A DNA stretch of 16,066 nt, taken from contig DDIP01000078.1 in the NCBI GenBank assembly GCA_002338605.1, positions 13,621 to 29,686 on the forward strand, read 5' to 3'. Both the position numbers and the translations under genes were made by a program. Source of the stretch: Proteobacteria bacterium UBA1847. GTDB taxonomy: Bacteria; Pseudomonadota; Gammaproteobacteria; Steroidobacterales; Woeseiaceae. Of this stretch, positions 6,087-14,320 are shown one piece after another (the stretch's first letter is position 1; each line of letters begins with the position of its first letter). The notes beneath the pieces were generated by a model that saw nothing but the letters and a program-made list of their open reading frames with translations, was not told where the DNA came from and made no database searches.

Positions 6087-9068
6087 ATGCGTAGCAGCAC
6101 CACCTTCCTGAAGACGCCGTTAATCTGGATGCTGATTTTCGGCCTCGTCACGATCGCAAGTGGCGCGTTTGCTCAGGATGACGAAATCGAAGAAATTGTT
6201 GTCCAGGGAACCCGCGCAACGATCCAAAGCACGATTGATATCAAGCGTAACTCGACAACGATCGTTGACGGGCTCTCCGCGACAGATATCGGTGACCTTC
6301 CTGCGCTGTCGATCGGTGAAGCACTCGAGTCAATCACCGGCGCTTCGTCGCACCGGGAAAACGGCGGCGCGACAGAAATTTCCATTCGAGGTTTGGGTCC
6401 ATTCCTGAGCGCCACGACCTTCAATGGTCGTATGGCGACAAACGGTACCGGTGATCGCTCGGTCAACTTCTCACAGTTCCCGTCAGAATTGATGAACAAG
6501 CTGGCGATCTACAAGACGCAGGACGCGAGCCTGATCGAAGGCGGTGTCGCCGGTCTGATCGAGCTCGAAACATTGCGGCCGCTCGATTACGGCAAGCGTC
6601 GTTTCCAGGTTGACCTGAAAGGAAATTACAACCCGGATCAGCAGGACATTGCTGATACATTGGCTGGCGGCATCGGCTATCGGGTAACAGGCAGCTACGT
6701 CGATCAATTTGAATTTGATAATGGCGGCCTGGTCGGTATTTCGTTTGGACTGCAGCGCAGTGATATTTCGCAGCCCGAACAGGAAATGCGTTCCTCGAGT
6801 CCGAGCGGAACCTCATTGTTTGCCTGCCTGGCCGACAACGATCCCCTGCAAGGCTATTCGAATCTCACTGGCACCGATGATGACTGTGAGGACAACCCGG
6901 CAGGCTCAGGTACCAATGGCGGATTCAATACTGCTATCGATCCTGCAACCGGCGTTGCGGTCGACGATGACCGTCCCTACGCCTGGGCAAGCAGTTCGCG
7001 CGGATTCCGCCAGAACGATACGCACGATGAGCGTGACTCTGTTTTCGCGGCATTCCAGTGGCAGCCGAATGACCGCCTGGACATCAACCTCGATGTCCAA
7101 TGGTCGGAACGCCTGCAAACAGAAGATCGCTACGATCTCAACTTTGCCAACATGAAACGCAATACCCGCGGCACGACACTCGACGCCCTGGTTTTCCAGA
7201 CGAACGGCGTGGTGACCAGCTGGGCAGGCGAGACTGATATCGACTCCAACGGTGAGCTGTATTCCCGAACGGAAGAATATACGGGCTGGGGTATCGACGC
7301 CGAATACCACATCACGGATCGGCTTAGCGTCGTTGCGGATGTTTCATCGTCCGAAACCACACGCGTGGAACAGCAGGCGTCATTCCGCCAGCAAAGTCAG
7401 AGCCGGCAGGATGTCACGTTCTCACGTAACAACGAAGGCTTTGTGACCTGGACGGTCGAAGACTTTGACATTACCAACCCTTTAAATTTTGACGACGGCT
7501 TGCGCGTTCGGATTGATACGGATGCAGACCGTGAGAATACCATCGACGCGGCGCGTTTCGACTTTAACTTCGCGATGAACTCCGGGTTGATCAGCAGTAT
7601 TGATTTCGGGGCACGACTATCAGAGCTGTCGTACTACGCCGCGCGCGGTGGAAGTGGCTCTGACAGCAATGGCGCTCGCTTCACCTATTCAGTGGGCGAT
7701 GCCGATCCAACGGTGATGGCGTGTGCCGCGGGCTTTCCTGAAGCAAGCAATCTGAACTCGGCCGATGCCGGCGCGCTGGTCACCAATGTCAATTCGAGCG
7801 GCGGCATCATTGATTCGTACAATCACTGGGCGACTTTTGACAACACCTGTCGATTGAATGCGATTCTTGCCGGCAACAACGAGGCCCTGGCGTACCCGGT
7901 GCTCGGCAATCACCCCGAGACGGTTGATGTCGGTGAAGATACGCTGGCGTTCTATGTGAAGGCCAATTATGACGGCGAGTGGGCTGGCAAGCCGGTAAGA
8001 GGCAACTTCGGCGTTCGTGTCGTCCAGACCGACGTGACCTCCATTGGCTATCGAAGCGCTTTCGTTATTCTGACCGATCCAACGACGCTGGAACTTTCGT
8101 TACAAACAACGGGCGATCTTGAGGCAATCGCTGCGAAGCACGACTACACCGAAGTATTGCCGAGTTTCAATTTCGTGATGGATCTTACCAACGAAGTAGC
8201 ACTGAGAGCGGGAATCTTCCGCGGTCTGTCCCGCGCCAATTTAGGCGACATGGGCTTCCAGCGAAGCTTCCAGGTGGCAGATGACGATGAAGACCCATTA
8301 ACGGTTGAAGCGCTGCTAACCGGAGTGACGGGTGCTGGCAACCCGTATGCGGATCCCCTCACGTCCTGGAACTATGACGTTGCGCTGGAATGGTATCCGA
8401 ACGACGACTCAATTCTTGCCGCAACGGTTTACGTCAAGGAGTTTACCGGCGGCTTTACCAATACCGTTGTCCAGGAGCAATACACGGTGGACGGAGTCAC
8501 ATTGGATTTCCCTATCACGCTGCAGCAGACAAATGACTCGACCAGTACTTTGACAGGCTTTGAGCTGACCGGCTCACACAGCTTTTCCTACCTGCCGGGA
8601 TTCCTGAGTGGCTTCGGCGGCAAGATCAGCTACAACTACGCCGACTCCGATTTTGAATTCCACGACAGCATGTACGGTGATCGCGGCTTCATCGACTCGA
8701 ACGGCAACTTCGTTCAAACTCACATCGGTATTATCCTGCCTGGCAACGTCCCGGGTTTCTCACGGGAGACTTTCTCCGGCCAGCTTTACTACCAGGCCGG
8801 CGAATTTGACGGCTCGCTGATCTATAAGTATCGCAGTGAGTACTTCCAGCCATATACCTCCAACAGTACCCGTCTGCGGTATGTCGGAGACGTGGGTGTC
8901 TGGGAGGCTCGAGCATCCTACGATATTACCGACAACATTGAATTGTCGGTCAAGGCGATCAACCTGTTCGATGAGCCCAAAGCCCAGTATTTCTTTACGG
9001 ACGACAACCTGGGTGAAATGAACTACTACGGTCCAAGAATATTCTTTGGCGTGCGAGCTAAGTTTTAG
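6087..9068 (+). CDS. TonB-dependent outer-membrane receptor (Xanthomonas/Caulobacter type, TIGR01782-like)
   Basis: A 993-residue outer-membrane transporter that would import a large ligand, probably a glycan fragment, using TonB-ExbBD energy. The ATG at 6087 begins a signal peptide (residues 1-29, ending SGAFA before QDDE) and follows a GGGGGA ribosome site; the frame stays open upstream but has no signal-like start. A TonB-box-like EEIVVQG lies at 35-41. The plug domain follows with LPALSIGEALESITG, SIRGLGP (99-105) and VNFSQFPSELMNKLAIYK, then EGGVAGLIELETLRPLDY, all hallmarks of this subfamily. The remaining 800 residues alternate like beta-barrel strands and end in the expected terminal Phe (FFGVRAKF). 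Size is normal and no motif is broken. The following lipoprotein suggests a polysaccharide substrate; the ligand cannot be named. Confidence 0.96.
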   Translation: MRSSTTFLKTPLIWMLIFGLVTIASGAFAQDDEIEEIVVQGTRATIQSTIDIKRNSTTIVDGLSATDIGDLPALSIGEALESITGASSHRENGGATEISIRGLGPFLSATTFNGRMATNGTGDRSVNFSQFPSELMNKLAIYKTQDASLIEGGVAGLIELETLRPLDYGKRRFQVDLKGNYNPDQQDIADTLAGGIGYRVTGSYVDQFEFDNGGLVGISFGLQRSDISQPEQEMRSSSPSGTSLFACLADNDPLQGYSNLTGTDDDCEDNPAGSGTNGGFNTAIDPATGVAVDDDRPYAWASSSRGFRQNDTHDERDSVFAAFQWQPNDRLDINLDVQWSERLQTEDRYDLNFANMKRNTRGTTLDALVFQTNGVVTSWAGETDIDSNGELYSRTEEYTGWGIDAEYHITDRLSVVADVSSSETTRVEQQASFRQQSQSRQDVTFSRNNEGFVTWTVEDFDITNPLNFDDGLRVRIDTDADRENTIDAARFDFNFAMNSGLISSIDFGARLSELSYYAARGGSGSDSNGARFTYSVGDADPTVMACAAGFPEASNLNSADAGALVTNVNSSGGIIDSYNHWATFDNTCRLNAILAGNNEALAYPVLGNHPETVDVGEDTLAFYVKANYDGEWAGKPVRGNFGVRVVQTDVTSIGYRSAFVILTDPTTLELSLQTTGDLEAIAAKHDYTEVLPSFNFVMDLTNEVALRAGIFRGLSRANLGDMGFQRSFQVADDDEDPLTVEALLTGVTGAGNPYADPLTSWNYDVALEWYPNDDSILAATVYVKEFTGGFTNTVVQEQYTVDGVTLDFPITLQQTNDSTSTLTGFELTGSHSFSYLPGFLSGFGGKISYNYADSDFEFHDSMYGDRGFIDSNGNFVQTHIGIILPGNVPGFSRETFSGQLYYQAGEFDGSLIYKYRSEYFQPYTSNSTRLRYVGDVGVWEARASYDITDNIELSVKAINLFDEPKAQYFFTDDNLGEMNYYGPRIFFGVRAKF

Positions 9069-9076
9069 TTCCCCAC

Positions 9077-9112
9077 CGGGTCGGCCTGACTTGTGTTTGC
9101 CGACCCGTTTTT
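9077..9112 (+). terminator. Rho-independent terminator after the receptor gene
   Basis: A perfect 9-bp GC-rich stem, CGGGTCGGC (9077-9085) and GCCGACCCG (9099-9107), with a 13-base loop is followed by TTTTT (9108-9112). It starts 8 bases after the receptor stop. It would end or reduce transcription before the lipoprotein gene, whose start lies 79 bases further on. Confidence 0.88.
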
Positions 9113-9191
9113 GGAAGGAAGCCAGGCTTCCCTTTCGATATGCAGCGATGCGCTGCACAAATTAAGAATCTGTATTCGAGGTACGAAAAAC

Positions 9192-11669
9192 ATGAATTTA
9201 AAACTACTTCTTTTGGCAGGGGTTGCAGCGACGTTAATCGGCTGTGGTGGGGGAGACAGAGAAGTTTCGGACTTCGGCACGAACAACAGTTCTGGTTCGG
9301 CAGTTATATCCGGCGTCGGCCTGGTGGGTGAAACGCTCACCGCTGTATTGTCAGACCCGGACGGCGTGCAACAAAACACCGTTTCTCATCAATGGTACGC
9401 AGACGGTAGCGCAATCTCCGGTGCGGATCGCTCGACCTATACATTGACGTCGGCCGAGGGTCGCGCGGCAGTCTCTGTGAGGATTCAGTACACCGACGAC
9501 AAAGGCCTCACTTCCACGGCAATTTCCAATTCCATTACCGTCACGTCGCTGAATGCGGCGCCGACATTGGTGATCGATGTGCCGCCGGGTGGAACGACCG
9601 TTGGCGCCGTGCTCGATGCAGTGCTCACCGATGGCAACGGCTTCGGCGTCGTGAATTATCAGTGGATCGGAAGTGTCACGGGACCGCTTGCGGGCGAAAC
9701 AGCTGCCAGCATCACGCTTGCAAATAATCACGTCGGCGAAAATATTTCAGTCAGTGCCATGTATACCGATGACGACGGATACGATGAGAACCTGACGTCG
9801 GCTGCAGTGGGTCCCGTTACACCGCCGTCTGCCGCGGGCAGCGTGGCGATATCCGGAGCTATTGAAGTCGGTGCCACGCTAACCGCTTCGGTCGTCGACG
9901 GAAACGGCTTCGGTGCCGTGCCTGCGATCAACTACGTCTGGACTGATGAGAACGGGACCGAGCTCGCGAATGTTGTCACTGATCAAACCACCAACGACTA
10001 TGTCCTGCAACCTGCACAGCTGGGTCTTTCGGTAACAGTCACTGCCACGTATACCGATGGCGCCGCATTTAACGAATCGCCTACTGACACAACGAGAGAT
10101 TTCATCCACAGTTTCATTGCCGATGGTGAGGTGTCGCTCGCTGCCGCGATCGGCGGAGCCGTGGACGGCGACATTATCGGAATCGATAGTGCCGCAGCTC
10201 CAGACGATTACGAGGACATGGCTGAGCTGGAGATCACAGCAGACAATGTCACCGTAAGACTTGTCAACGGCAGTACGGCGGTCATTACAGGCACCACCTG
10301 CATTGTCTATGGAAGTTCTACATCGGGTATCACGATCGACGGCCTGGTGTTCGACGATTTGTCAAATCCAAACACCGCGAACTGTGGTGAAGGGGAAGGC
10401 TCCATTCGTCTGCAGGGGTCAAACAACACGTTCAGCAATAACTCCATACTGGGCCAGGCAGATCCCCGTCCTGCTTACCTGAGTAGCAGCGATGAACTGC
10501 ACTACATGACAGTGGGCGGAACGGACAACGTCGTTGAGCGTAATCTGTTTGAAGGACTGCCGACCAGTGAAGGTAAGGAAGGCGCTGCGATCAGCATGTT
10601 CATTAGCGCGACTGCAAATGTCAACGAGTCAAACAACAGTAATGAACGTAATATCATTCAGTACAACCTGTTCAGGAATTTCCTGCCGGATACTGTCGAG
10701 AATGGTGGTACCGAATGGGATACGGATTCCAATGGCTTTGGCGTGCAAGTCGGTCGATCAGGAAGCGCTGACGGGCGAGGGCTGGGTGCTCATGTCGTTC
10801 AATACAACCGCTTCGATACCGTGTTGACGGACCGACGCGTTATCCTGGTACAAGGCGGTGGGAATACCATTCACGGCAACACGATCGTCAATTCCTGGGG
10901 AAATGTTGCCCTCGAGCATGGCTACGGCAACACTGTTTCCAGCAACATCATTATTTCAAACGGCACGGGCTACACGGCCGATTTCGGAGGCATGTCGGTC
11001 TCCGATAACCTGGACGGTGGTGTTTCCTTTGTTCCTCTGGGGCACACAATTGTTGACAACTACATCGCTAACATCGCCTCAAACTCGTCTGACCGGGCTG
11101 CATTGCTGATTGACTCGGAAACCCTGGAGCCCAGCGACTCTTCGAGCTTCGATATCCTCGGTTCAGGTCTGGACTTGACGACAGTTGTGGCTCGAAATTC
11201 GATCGTCAATGCGCAAAACGCAATTCAGTATGAGCACAATGCCGAAGAAAGTGGCGTAGAGAACTGTACGAACCTGGATTACATCCTGGATTTCGATGAC
11301 AACCTTATTGCCAACCAGAGTTCAAATCCTGCCGGTGCCGGTCGAACGGCAATCCTGGTCGATGAATACACAACGCCGCATGGATGCAGGCTCGATGATG
11401 CGTCCGACTTTTCTGACACGCACATTTACTCCGCGACCATCGCCGATGACGATGTCCTGTTGAGAAACGGCACAGTGGCACTGCAACATGGGGTGAACGG
11501 CAATATCGCGCTCGATGGCTCAGAGGATGGCGCCACACTGACCGCACCCGACGCAAACGGCATGGTCGAGGGCGCTGGCCCGGATGCTGGTATTGGAGTT
11601 GACATTGACGCACTGAACTTTATTGACGAGACCATGGTCGGTCCGGGTTCAACCTGGGTCGCGCCGTAG
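9192..11669 (+). CDS. Outer-membrane-type lipoprotein: three Ig-like repeats plus PL6-type parallel beta-helix with substituted catalytic residues
   Basis: An 825-residue protein. The ATG at 9192 follows GAGG and opens a lipoprotein signal (MNLKLLLLAGVAATLIG then Cys18); Gly at +2 favours the outer membrane. Three related Ig-like repeats span about 36-121, 122-213 and 214-303, each with a VGxTLTA-like strand, a YQW/YVW core and an xYTDD/xYTDG turn. From about 304 comes a right-handed beta-helix like chondroitinase B/alginate lyase family PL6: ADGEVSLAAAIGGAVDGDII, many N-x-F/I rungs, HVVQYNRFDTV, LEHGYGNTVSSNIIISNG and DGGVSFVPLGHTIVDNYI. PL6 enzymes use a Lys in NKS and an Arg in RHG, 21 residues apart; here those positions read Gln554 (VQGG) and Glu575 (LEHG). 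The acidic EIE calcium site also appears lost (DRRVI). A glycan-binding role or altered chemistry is inferred. It sits directly behind the receptor gene. Confidence 0.88.
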   Translation: MNLKLLLLAGVAATLIGCGGGDREVSDFGTNNSSGSAVISGVGLVGETLTAVLSDPDGVQQNTVSHQWYADGSAISGADRSTYTLTSAEGRAAVSVRIQYTDDKGLTSTAISNSITVTSLNAAPTLVIDVPPGGTTVGAVLDAVLTDGNGFGVVNYQWIGSVTGPLAGETAASITLANNHVGENISVSAMYTDDDGYDENLTSAAVGPVTPPSAAGSVAISGAIEVGATLTASVVDGNGFGAVPAINYVWTDENGTELANVVTDQTTNDYVLQPAQLGLSVTVTATYTDGAAFNESPTDTTRDFIHSFIADGEVSLAAAIGGAVDGDIIGIDSAAAPDDYEDMAELEITADNVTVRLVNGSTAVITGTTCIVYGSSTSGITIDGLVFDDLSNPNTANCGEGEGSIRLQGSNNTFSNNSILGQADPRPAYLSSSDELHYMTVGGTDNVVERNLFEGLPTSEGKEGAAISMFISATANVNESNNSNERNIIQYNLFRNFLPDTVENGGTEWDTDSNGFGVQVGRSGSADGRGLGAHVVQYNRFDTVLTDRRVILVQGGGNTIHGNTIVNSWGNVALEHGYGNTVSSNIIISNGTGYTADFGGMSVSDNLDGGVSFVPLGHTIVDNYIANIASNSSDRAALLIDSETLEPSDSSSFDILGSGLDLTTVVARNSIVNAQNAIQYEHNAEESGVENCTNLDYILDFDDNLIANQSSNPAGAGRTAILVDEYTTPHGCRLDDASDFSDTHIYSATIADDDVLLRNGTVALQHGVNGNIALDGSEDGATLTAPDANGMVEGAGPDAGIGVDIDALNFIDETMVGPGSTWVAP

Positions 11670-12012
11670 GTTTCGCTTACACCTTGAACTCCGGAGGCTT
11701 GCGCCTCTTAGTCATTAAGAAAACCGACGTGCGAAAGCCGTCGGTTTTTTTATGCACGACGTTACGCCATGACTGTTGAAATGCCATTGACTGGACTGGT
11801 TCATAGCGCCGCTGGCACGATATAGGCCAGAACATCTGAAGGCTCGCCAATGCGCACGGTACCCACCACCGGTAGAGGCGTCATGACGCATTAATGCAGG
11901 CCTCCGACCTTTATTCTGCCGACCCAGTAGTGACGGACTCAAAGGTTCAGAAAAAGCGCAGAGAAATGCACATCATTTGCTAACATGCCTTATCCCAAGC
12001 AGCGAGCCGGAT
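11670..12012. other. Intergenic region between the lipoprotein and transporter genes
   Basis: A 343-base gap. Its first part holds a small GAGGC/GCCTC hairpin (11694-11707) and the terminator at 11720-11751. The remainder should contain the transporter's promoter, but I found no convincing -35/-10 pair; TTGACT at 11787-11792 has no -10 at a proper distance. No gene is supported here. Confidence 0.5.
11720..11751 (+). terminator. Rho-independent terminator after the lipoprotein gene
   Basis: AAAACCGAC (11720-11728) pairs with GTCGGTTTT (11740-11748) around an 11-base loop, and the right arm runs into a tract of seven T (11745-11751). It ends the receptor/lipoprotein region and insulates the transporter gene. 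The A-rich left flank also lets it act weakly on the opposite strand. Confidence 0.9.
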
Positions 12013-13527
12013 ATGACAAATCACACTGACCAACGTTTTTCCTCGCGCATGGGGATGATTCTCTGCGTTCTCGGCATCGCGGTGGGGACCGGCAATATCT
12101 GGCGCTTCCCCCGTATCGCGGCTCAGAATGCGGGCGATGACGGTGCTGGCGCATTTCTCGTGGCATGGCTGGTGTTTTTGTTCGTCTGGAGTGTGCCGCT
12201 CATCATTGCGGAGTACGCTCTCGGGCGAAAAGGCCGCATGGGCGTCGTTGGCACATTCGCCAAAATTGCAGGCGAGAAGTTTGCCTGGATGGGTGCGTTT
12301 GTCGGCTTTGTCGCAACGGCCATCATGTTTTACTACTCGGTCGTGGCCGGGTGGTGTGTCTACTACCTTATCCAAATGACCATCCAACCCTTGCCGCTCA
12401 GCACCGAGGCGGCGCAAAGCGCCTGGGATGGTTTCCAGAGCAGCGGTTTTCCAGTTGCCTTTCATGCGCTTGTGATGGGTCTTGGTGCGCTGGTTATCTG
12501 GAAGGGGATTCGTTCGATCGAACGCGCGAATAAAATTCTGATCCCCGCGTTGCTATTTATCGTGCTGCTTTCACTGGCGCGCACCCTGACGCTGGATGGC
12601 GCATCCGAAGGCATCAGGTTCCTGTTTACCCCGGACTGGGCGACGTTGGCCAAACCACGCATCTGGCTCGAAGCATTGACACAGAACGCCTGGGACACCG
12701 GCGCCGGCTGGGGACTGATACTTACCTACGGCGCCTACATGCAAAGCCGCCACGGTGTCGTCAAGAACGCCATCATAACCGGTGTTGGGAATAACACCGT
12801 GTCACTGCTTGCTGCCATCATCATTTTCGGCACCGTATTTGCTATTCTCGGCGCGCAGATGAGCAAGTCGGAAGTGCTCGACATCATGAAAACCAGTGGC
12901 CCGGCGGCAACCGGGCTGACCTTCATCTGGATGCCACAGTTATTTGCAAAGATGCCAGCCGGCAATCTCTTTGCGGTTCTGTTTTTCCTAGGTTTATCTT
13001 TCGCCGCGTTCAGTTCGTTGATTTCGATGATCGAACTAACAACGCGTATTCTTGTGGACTTTGGCGTCTCGCGAAAGCAGGCCATTCTTGGCGTTTGTAT
13101 CGTCGGCTTTTCGATGGGTGTGCCATCGGCGATCAACCTCGACTTCTTCGCCAACCAGGATTTCGTCTGGGGCGTGGCATTAATGGTTTCAGGCGCATTT
13201 GTCGCTTTTGCGGTTATTCGTCACGGTGCCGCAAGATTCCGTGCCGAAGCCATCGACAATCAGCCCGACGATTGGAATGCGGGACCGTTGTGGGACAGGT
13301 TGATCAGCTATGTCATTCCGCTGCTCGCCGCCGTGCTTCTGGGCTGGTGGCTATACCAGGCTGCCGCCGTCTATGCGCCGGATCGCTGGTACGACCCGTT
13401 CAATCCGTTCTCTGTCATGACCTGCCTGGTGCAGTGGGCCATTCCGCTGGTCGTGTTTATCCTGTTGAATCGCAGAATGGCAAGGCGAGTGCAAAAAGTG
13501 TCCGACAGAGCGACCGGGTCTACTTGA
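12013..13527 (+). CDS. Sodium:neurotransmitter symporter (SNF/NSS) family transporter
   Basis: A 504-residue inner-membrane protein that should couple sodium influx to uptake of an amino acid or related small amine. The diagnostic first helix reads GIAVGTGNIWRFP (21-33), with Asn28 and Arg31 matching the sodium-site and gate residues of LeuT-fold transporters; AEYALGR follows helix 2 as in the family. About eleven to twelve hydrophobic helices continue to WAIPLVVFILL, and the protein ends with a basic tail (RRMARRVQK), normal for bacterial members. ATG 12013 is chosen over the in-frame TTG at 11977 because it sits close to the conserved first helix; its ribosome site is weak. The substrate is not predictable. 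It stands alone: a terminator precedes it and the next gene is convergent. Confidence 0.94.
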   Translation: MTNHTDQRFSSRMGMILCVLGIAVGTGNIWRFPRIAAQNAGDDGAGAFLVAWLVFLFVWSVPLIIAEYALGRKGRMGVVGTFAKIAGEKFAWMGAFVGFVATAIMFYYSVVAGWCVYYLIQMTIQPLPLSTEAAQSAWDGFQSSGFPVAFHALVMGLGALVIWKGIRSIERANKILIPALLFIVLLSLARTLTLDGASEGIRFLFTPDWATLAKPRIWLEALTQNAWDTGAGWGLILTYGAYMQSRHGVVKNAIITGVGNNTVSLLAAIIIFGTVFAILGAQMSKSEVLDIMKTSGPAATGLTFIWMPQLFAKMPAGNLFAVLFFLGLSFAAFSSLISMIELTTRILVDFGVSRKQAILGVCIVGFSMGVPSAINLDFFANQDFVWGVALMVSGAFVAFAVIRHGAARFRAEAIDNQPDDWNAGPLWDRLISYVIPLLAAVLLGWWLYQAAAVYAPDRWYDPFNPFSVMTCLVQWAIPLVVFILLNRRMARRVQKVSDRATGST

Positions 13528-13559
13528 CTCGAATTCCATCGGTTTCACCTTGTTCCCTC

Positions 13560-13597
13560 CCGGCAGTACGAGCAGTGTGTTCGTACTTGGATGCCGG
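13560..13597. repeat. Interrupted inverted repeat between convergent genes
   Basis: AGTACGA (13565-13571) pairs with TCGTACT (13581-13587) across a 9-base loop, and CCGGC (13560-13564) pairs with GCCGG (13593-13597) outside it across a 5-base bulge. It sits in the 91-base gap between two converging genes. There is no T-tract, so it is at best a bidirectional RNA-end-stabilising hairpin. Confidence 0.45.
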
Positions 13598-13618
13598 TCG
13601 GGATCTGGTGGGTGCAAT

Positions 13619-14140
13619 CTAGCTGCGTGTCCTGGCTTTTTTGCGGTTCTGAAGTTCCGCCACGGTTACATCACCTTTGTCGGACGTTGCGTTGACCTCG
13701 CCAGCGACGCCTGAGACGAGCACGTCACCCAGGGCGGAATGTACGGTGACCGCCGAGCCGCTCGGCACCAGGATTTCATAATCGATCGTCGCGAAACGCT
13801 TATGTGTGTGCTTTGATACCTCGTTCACAGAGACGCGTCTGCCATCTGACGTGATTGGCAGCGTTCGCTTGATCTGTGCTATCAGTCGACCCGCTTTTTG
13901 TGGATCGGTGCGAGCATAGCGTTCGTCGATCGTGATCCAGGCCTGAATCGTTACCGTGTCGACATCATCGCCGCGAACAACGACCGAACCTTTGTAGTTT
14001 GCAATGTCAACGATGGCGTTTCCGTCGATCGCAACCTGTGCCTTGTAAGACCCGGTTGCCGCCGTTGCTGCTACGGAACTGACGAGCAATGCAACAACTG
14101 CAACGACTTTTATCAATGATGCCAGAAGATTGTGTTTCAT
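13619..14140 (-). CDS. Small exported DUF4097-like beta-strand repeat protein
   Basis: A 173-residue protein. The ATG at 14140 has a strong GGAGGGG site just upstream. Residues 1-28 form a Sec signal peptide (hydrophobic LIKVVAVVALLVSSVAAT ending near ATA/ATG). The mature part has short repeating strands typical of DUF4097 (putative adhesin): AIVDIANYKGSVVVRGDDVDTVTIQAW, then IDYEILVPSGSAVTVHSALG and DVLVSGVAGEVNATSDKGDVTVAEL. Families of this kind form periplasmic or surface beta-helical proteins of unknown role. It is shorter than most members (often 250 or more) and stops just after the first clear strand ladder with a basic tail, QNRKKARTRS, so it may be a short variant or a C-terminally truncated copy. 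It lies downstream of the sulfhydrylase gene on the same strand, 180 bases apart. Confidence 0.75.
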   Translation of the reverse strand: MKHNLLASLIKVVAVVALLVSSVAATAATGSYKAQVAIDGNAIVDIANYKGSVVVRGDDVDTVTIQAWITIDERYARTDPQKAGRLIAQIKRTLPITSDGRRVSVNEVSKHTHKRFATIDYEILVPSGSAVTVHSALGDVLVSGVAGEVNATSDKGDVTVAELQNRKKARTRS

Positions 14141-14320
14141 GTTCCCCTCCAAGTGTTTTCGCCTAATCTAATACTTGGATGCGGAGGAATGACGAAACGT
14201 TGCTAACAAAAAAGAATGTACGTTTTTTCTATGCCAAAACACTTCGCCTGTAGCAATTTTTCAACGTAACTACAATGACAAAAGCGTGTGCCAAGCATTG
14301 TAAGATGATCGACAAAGCAA

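Noticed and set aside
11810..11830. TGGCACG resembling a sigma-54 -24 element before the transporter
   Set aside because: The required TTGC-type -12 element is absent at the correct distance.
14160..14230. ECF-sigma-like promoter (GCAACGTTT-type element) upstream of the DUF4097 gene on the minus strand
   Set aside because: Only a loose resemblance; no sigma or anti-sigma gene is nearby and the -10 cannot be fixed.
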